Assembly: GCA_013140465.1 (NCBI GenBank)
Contig: JABFST010000025.1
Span: forward strand, 1-9,497
Direction of reading: 5' to 3'
DNA from: Methylococcaceae bacterium
GTDB lineage: Bacteria > Pseudomonadota > Gammaproteobacteria > Methylococcales > Methylomonadaceae
Length of the DNA: 9,497 nt
Under the pieces are notes generated by a model, which saw only the letters and a program-made list of their open reading frames with translations, had not been told where the DNA came from and made no database searches. Position 1 is the stretch's first letter, and the number at the start of each line of letters is the position of its first letter. Shown in pieces: positions 6,020 through 9,497 of the stretch. A program made the position numbers and the translations under genes.

Positions 6020-6910
6020 ATGAAAGGTATTATTTTAGCGGGTGGTAGTGGCACTAGGCTTTATCCAATTACAAAAGGTGTTAGCAAGCAATTGACGCCA
6101 ATTTATGATAAGCCCATGATCTATTATCCACTATCAGTATTAATGTTGGCAGGTATTAAGGATATTCTGATTATTTCTACGCCTAAAGACTTGCCTAGAT
6201 TCGAGGAGCTATTAGGTGATGGCTCAGAAATCGGTATGACGTTCTCTTATAAAGTTCAACCTTCTCCCGATGGCTTAGCACAGGCATTTATCTTGGGTGC
6301 AGAATTTATTGGCGATGACGATGTTTGTATGGTGCTCGGCGACAATATCTTTTACGGTCATGGTTTAGTGGAGTTATTGGCTCAGTCAGTTGTTAATGTT
6401 ACGCAACACAAAAAAGCAACTGTATTTGGGTATCATGTTAAAGATCCTGACCAATATGGCGTGGCTGAGTTTGACAGTAATGGCAATGTTTTGAGTTTAG
6501 AAGAAAAACCTGCTAAACCGAAAAGTAACTACGCGGTAGTCGGGCTATATTTTTACCCCAATAGTGTTGTTGATATTGCAAAAAACATCAAGCCATCACA
6601 TCGTGGCGAGCTAGAAATAACGACGGTCAATCAGACTTATCTTGAACTGGGTGAGTTAAAGGTCGAATTAATGGGCAGGGGATATGCTTGGTTGGATACG
6701 GGTACTCATGAGTCGTTATTGGAAGCATCGAACTTTATTCAGACTATCGAAAACAGGCAAGGCCTTAAAGTGGCGTGCATAGAAGAAATCGCTTACGAGA
6801 TGGGTTATATTTCTAAAGGCCAGCTTTTAAAATTGGCGCAACCCTTGTCGAAAAATCAATATGGCCAGTATTTAATGCGTAAGGCAAGTGAAGAGAGCGA
6901 CAGTCAATGA
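6020..6910 (+). CDS. rmlA: Glucose-1-phosphate thymidylyltransferase RmlA
   Basis: First step of dTDP-L-rhamnose synthesis: glucose-1-phosphate plus dTTP gives dTDP-glucose and pyrophosphate, in the cytoplasm. The 296 residues match the usual length. The nucleotidyltransferase signature GGSGTRL (8-14) is followed by [18 protein letters not shown], the sugar/base-binding [10 protein letters not shown] (80-89), the metal site LGDN (Asp108), EEKP (161-164) and WLDTGTH (Asp226, second metal ligand in the family). An in-frame TAG at 6017-6019 fixes the start, and a good ribosome site GGAG (6009-6012) lies 7 bases upstream, unlike the genes before it. The stop overlaps the rmlC start as ATGA, implying translational coupling. 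RmlA is commonly feedback-inhibited by dTDP-rhamnose; that is family knowledge, not visible here. Confidence 0.96.
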   Translation: MKGIILAGGSGTRLYPITKGVSKQLTPIYDKPMIYYPLSVLMLAGIKDILIISTPKDLPRFEELLGDGSEIGMTFSYKVQPSPDGLAQAFILGAEFIGDDDVCMVLGDNIFYGHGLVELLAQSVVNVTQHKKATVFGYHVKDPDQYGVAEFDSNGNVLSLEEKPAKPKSNYAVVGLYFYPNSVVDIAKNIKPSHRGELEITTVNQTYLELGELKVELMGRGYAWLDTGTHESLLEASNFIQTIENRQGLKVACIEEIAYEMGYISKGQLLKLAQPLSKNQYGQYLMRKASEESDSQ

Positions 6911-7479
6911 ACTTTATACAGACAGAAATTCCAGGTATTATCATTATTGAACCCAAAGTTTTTGGTGACGATCGTGGTTATTTTGTTGAGACCTTTCGCC
7001 AAGATAAGCTGGATGAGTATTTGGGCTTTTCTGTAAATTTTATACAAGATAATGAGTCGAAGTCTAGTTGCGGTGTGCTTAGGGGCTTGCATTATCAGTT
7101 GGCACCTGCTGCACAAACGAAATTAGTTCGCGTCATTAAAGGGAAGGTATTGGACGTTGCCGTTGATATTCGGGTAGGTAGCCCCACTTTTGGTCAGCAT
7201 GTTGCTGTAGAACTGTCTGGACAAAATAAACGCCAATTGTTCGTCCCGCGCGGTTTTGCCCATGGTTTTGTGGTGTTAGAAGACGACAGCATTTTTGCTT
7301 ACAAGGTGGATAACTATTATTCGCCGGAAAATGACCGTGGATTGGCATTTGATGATCCGACCTTAGCCATTGATTGGCAACTTGCCAAAGAGAACTTACA
7401 GTTATCAGGAAAAGATACCTGCCAACCTACGCTTGAACAAGCTGAGCTGTTTACTTATGCTGTGAGCCTTTATGCCTAA
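6907..7479 (+). CDS. rmlC: dTDP-4-dehydrorhamnose 3,5-epimerase RmlC
   Basis: Third step of the rhamnose pathway: epimerises dTDP-4-keto-6-deoxyglucose at C3 and C5. The 190-residue cupin protein has the family landmarks: [10 protein letters not shown] (21-30), VLRGLHYQ with the likely catalytic His62, [18 protein letters not shown] (72-89), [13 protein letters not shown] (112-124) and [11 protein letters not shown] with the likely catalytic Tyr132. Asp170 in SGKD is the probable partner of the histidine, assigned from family spacing. The ATG overlaps the rmlA stop by 4 bases, with a purine-rich AGAGAG (6892-6897) upstream. Its last 8 bases overlap rmlD. Length and motifs are complete, so it should be active. 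Confidence 0.95.
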   Translation: MNFIQTEIPGIIIIEPKVFGDDRGYFVETFRQDKLDEYLGFSVNFIQDNESKSSCGVLRGLHYQLAPAAQTKLVRVIKGKVLDVAVDIRVGSPTFGQHVAVELSGQNKRQLFVPRGFAHGFVVLEDDSIFAYKVDNYYSPENDRGLAFDDPTLAIDWQLAKENLQLSGKDTCQPTLEQAELFTYAVSLYA

Positions 7480-8356
7480 ATCCGTATTGGTGACTGGGGC
7501 TAATGGACAACTCGGCAGTGAGCTGTCCAAGCTTAGCCCCTTTTATGAAGACTTTGCGTTTACGTTTGTCACGCGAAATGATTTTGATTTAAGCGATATT
7601 AATGCCCTAAATGCTTGGTTTGCCGACAAATCGTTTGCAGCCATTATTAACTGCGGCGCTTATACGGCAGTTGATAAAGCGGAATCGGACTCGGATTTGG
7701 CAACAGCGATCAATGTATCGGCAGTTGAGGCATTGGCACTAATCGCCAAGGAAAAGAACATTACCTTAATCCATATTTCTACCGATTATGTGTTTGCGGG
7801 TGATAATTTCAAGCCCTATGTAGAAACAGATCCAACTGCGCCTCATGGTGTTTATGGTCAAACCAAATTGGATGGCGAGATGGCACTATTGGCAATCAAC
7901 CCAGACAATTCAGCTATTATTCGAACCTCTTGGGTTTATTCAGAATTTGGCAATAACTTTGTTAAAACCATGTTACGGTTAGGCAAGGATCGCACGGAAT
8001 TAGGCGTGATTTACGACCAAATAGGCTCCCCCACTTACGCGCGTGATTTGGCAGCCGCAATATTGTCGATGATTCGGCATCCTAATGGTTTGACCCATAA
8101 AGGCACAGAGATTTACCATTTTAGTAATGAGGGTGTTTGCAGTTGGTATGATTTTGCCAAAGCAGTTTTTGAGCTTTCTGGCATTAATTGCCATGTTAAG
8201 CCCATAGAAACCAAGGATTATCCAACGCCAGTCAAACGTCCGCATTATAGTTTGTTGAACAAGGCTAAAATTAAAACACACTTTGATTTGAACATACCTT
8301 ATTGGAAAGATAGTCTACGCGACTGTCTTGATGCACTTATAGGAAACCAACAATGA
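7472..8356 (+). CDS. rmlD: dTDP-4-dehydrorhamnose reductase RmlD
   Basis: Final step: NAD(P)H-dependent reduction of dTDP-4-keto-L-rhamnose to dTDP-L-rhamnose. The 294-residue short-chain dehydrogenase/reductase (extended type) has the Rossmann motif TGANGQLG (8-15) and the catalytic triad at the family's usual positions: Thr104 in HISTDYVF, Tyr128 and Lys132 in YGQTK. The segment INCGAYTAVDKAE (59-71) is characteristic of RmlD. An in-frame TGA at 7463-7465 makes ATG 7472 the first possible ATG start; the gene overlaps rmlC by 8 bases, with only a weak GTGAG-like site, so it probably depends on translation of rmlC. The stop overlaps the rmlB start by 4 bases. Confidence 0.95.
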   Translation: MPKSVLVTGANGQLGSELSKLSPFYEDFAFTFVTRNDFDLSDINALNAWFADKSFAAIINCGAYTAVDKAESDSDLATAINVSAVEALALIAKEKNITLIHISTDYVFAGDNFKPYVETDPTAPHGVYGQTKLDGEMALLAINPDNSAIIRTSWVYSEFGNNFVKTMLRLGKDRTELGVIYDQIGSPTYARDLAAAILSMIRHPNGLTHKGTEIYHFSNEGVCSWYDFAKAVFELSGINCHVKPIETKDYPTPVKRPHYSLLNKAKIKTHFDLNIPYWKDSLRDCLDALIGNQQ

Positions 8357-9366
8357 AAGCAATCTTAGTCACTGGCTGTGCTGGCTTTATAGGCAGCAAT
8401 TTTGTGCCTTACTTTGTGGAAAAATACCCAGAATATCAAATTATTAATCTTGATTTGCTAACTTATGCGGGCAATCTCGACAACCTTAAGGAAGTGGCAG
8501 GGAATCCCCGTTATACCTTTGTACAAGGTGATATTTGTGACCGTGCGTTACTTGAGCAGTTGTTCTTGCAGCATGATATACGCGGCGTGATTCATTTTGC
8601 CGCAGAAAGCCATGTTGATAACTCGATAAAAAATCCTGGCGTATTTGTCCAAACCAACGTGATTGGTACATTTACTTTAATCGATGTCGCCTATAAATAT
8701 TGGCAAGAAAAGCCATTTGTTTTTAAGCTGGGTTACGAAGATTGCCGATTCCACCATATTTCTACGGACGAAGTCTATGGCACCTTAGGTGAAACGGGGC
8801 TATTTACCGAAACTACACCTTATGCCCCCAATTCACCTTACTCAGCAAGTAAGGCGGGGAGTGACATGATAGTGCGCAGTTATTGCCATACATATGGGAT
8901 GAATACCGTGACTACTAATTGTTCCAACAATTATGGGCCTAAACAGCATGGCGAAAAGTTGATTCCTACTATTATCCGTAAGGCCGTCAATGGGGAGATT
9001 ATACCTATTTATGGTGATGGTAAAAATATACGCGATTGGTTATATGTGTTGGATCACTGTAAAGGCATTGATTTGGTTTACCATACGGGTAAAGTGGGCG
9101 AGGTCTATAATATCGGTGGGCGTAACGAACGCAACAACAATTATATTGCTGACAAGGTGTGTGAGATTTTAGATACTTTGCGCCCTAAGCCCGAAGGCAG
9201 TTATAAAGACCAGATCAATTATGTAGAAGACCGTGCTGGACATGATCGCCGTTATGCCATTGATGCGACCAAAATTGAAACTGAGCTGGGTTGGCAAGCA
9301 GACGAGAACTTTGAGAGCGGTATCCTGAAAACTATCCAATGGTATTTGCAGATTTTGACAGCTTAG
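8353..9366 (+). CDS. rmlB: dTDP-glucose 4,6-dehydratase RmlB
   Basis: Second step: NAD-dependent conversion of dTDP-glucose to dTDP-4-keto-6-deoxyglucose. It has 337 residues, shorter than the roughly 360 of the enteric enzymes. The Rossmann motif TGCAGFIG (7-14), the FAAESHVDNSI segment (82-92), the active-site STDEVYG (Thr138, Asp139, Glu140) and YSASK (Tyr163, Lys167) are all present, as is NNYGP (192-196). The segment VLDHCKGIDLVYH and the following NIGGRNERNN differ from the enteric form (which has VEDHARAL, as I recall). A good ribosome site AGGA (8341-8344) lies 8 bases upstream, and the ATG overlaps the rmlD stop as ATGA. The enzyme acts second but its gene comes last. An annotation as rffG is possible on sequence alone; the rml context favours rmlB. 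Confidence 0.95.
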   Translation: MKAILVTGCAGFIGSNFVPYFVEKYPEYQIINLDLLTYAGNLDNLKEVAGNPRYTFVQGDICDRALLEQLFLQHDIRGVIHFAAESHVDNSIKNPGVFVQTNVIGTFTLIDVAYKYWQEKPFVFKLGYEDCRFHHISTDEVYGTLGETGLFTETTPYAPNSPYSASKAGSDMIVRSYCHTYGMNTVTTNCSNNYGPKQHGEKLIPTIIRKAVNGEIIPIYGDGKNIRDWLYVLDHCKGIDLVYHTGKVGEVYNIGGRNERNNNYIADKVCEILDTLRPKPEGSYKDQINYVEDRAGHDRRYAIDATKIETELGWQADENFESGILKTIQWYLQILTA

Positions 9367-9497
9367 CCGTGCTTTACCGCTGCAAAACCGAAACCATAAC
9401 GTGGCGACAGGGTTAAGCGTACACCTTTAAAACGTTAGGGTTTGTTATCGTGCATGATATCTAAGTCCTTACAAGTAATCACGAAAGCTACGGCTAT
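9367..9497 (+). other. Downstream region after rmlB, no complete gene
   Basis: No complete gene or clear terminator is visible. Two short frames run off the edge. On the + strand an ATG at 9454 begins a frame open for 14 codons to the window end (reads MISKSLQVITKATA), with only a distant AGGG upstream. On the - strand a frame entering from the edge runs about 20 residues to a TAA. Neither is recognisable. AGCCGT (9365-9370) at the rmlB stop has its reverse complement ACGGCT at 9490-9495. Confidence 0.4.

Noticed and set aside
1..9497. CRISPR arrays, tRNA or rRNA genes, insertion sequences
   Set aside because: No regularly spaced repeats, no tRNA-like cloverleaf or rRNA segments, and no transposase frames were seen on either strand.

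Overview
The window reads as part of an exopolysaccharide/capsule locus from a Gram-negative bacterium, most likely a gammaproteobacterium. The protein set is of the E. coli group 1 capsule/colanic acid type: a CpsG-type phosphomannomutase, Wzb-, Wza- and Wzc-type export and control proteins (Wzc is the fused membrane-plus-kinase form), and a complete dTDP-L-rhamnose pathway. Base composition is moderate to slightly AT-rich throughout, with no compositional break that I can see by eye. A finer assignment (for example to methylotrophic gammaproteobacteria) would be a guess.

All eight genes are on the + strand. Bases 1-153 are a non-coding leader with a small hairpin. manB (154-1536) is followed by an extended -10 promoter candidate and wzb, which appears to start at a TTG codon (1666-2106). 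A 70-base gap holding two palindromes leads to wza (2177-3409). A 269-base gap rich in dyad symmetry leads to wzc (3679-5934). An 85-base gap with a TATAAT box precedes rmlA-rmlC-rmlD-rmlB (6020-9366), whose reading frames overlap at each junction. The last 131 bases hold no complete gene.

The genes fit together as follows. ManB makes mannose-1-phosphate, the precursor of GDP-mannose. RmlA, RmlB, RmlC and RmlD convert glucose-1-phosphate to dTDP-L-rhamnose. Wzc, an inner-membrane tyrosine autokinase and chain-length regulator, with its phosphatase Wzb, controls Wzy-dependent assembly, and Wza is the outer-membrane channel for export. No glycosyltransferase, initiating transferase, flippase (Wzx), polymerase (Wzy) or GDP-mannose pyrophosphorylase is present here, so they must lie outside the window.

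I do not see a wholly new system. The least explained sequence is the wza-wzc intergenic region, where two long stems share one arm and so could not form together, with a 13-bp palindrome nearby. Other points worth a look are the palindromes over the wzb and wza stop codons, a Gly/Ser/Thr-rich insertion in Wza, and the gene orders wzb-wza-wzc and rmlACDB.
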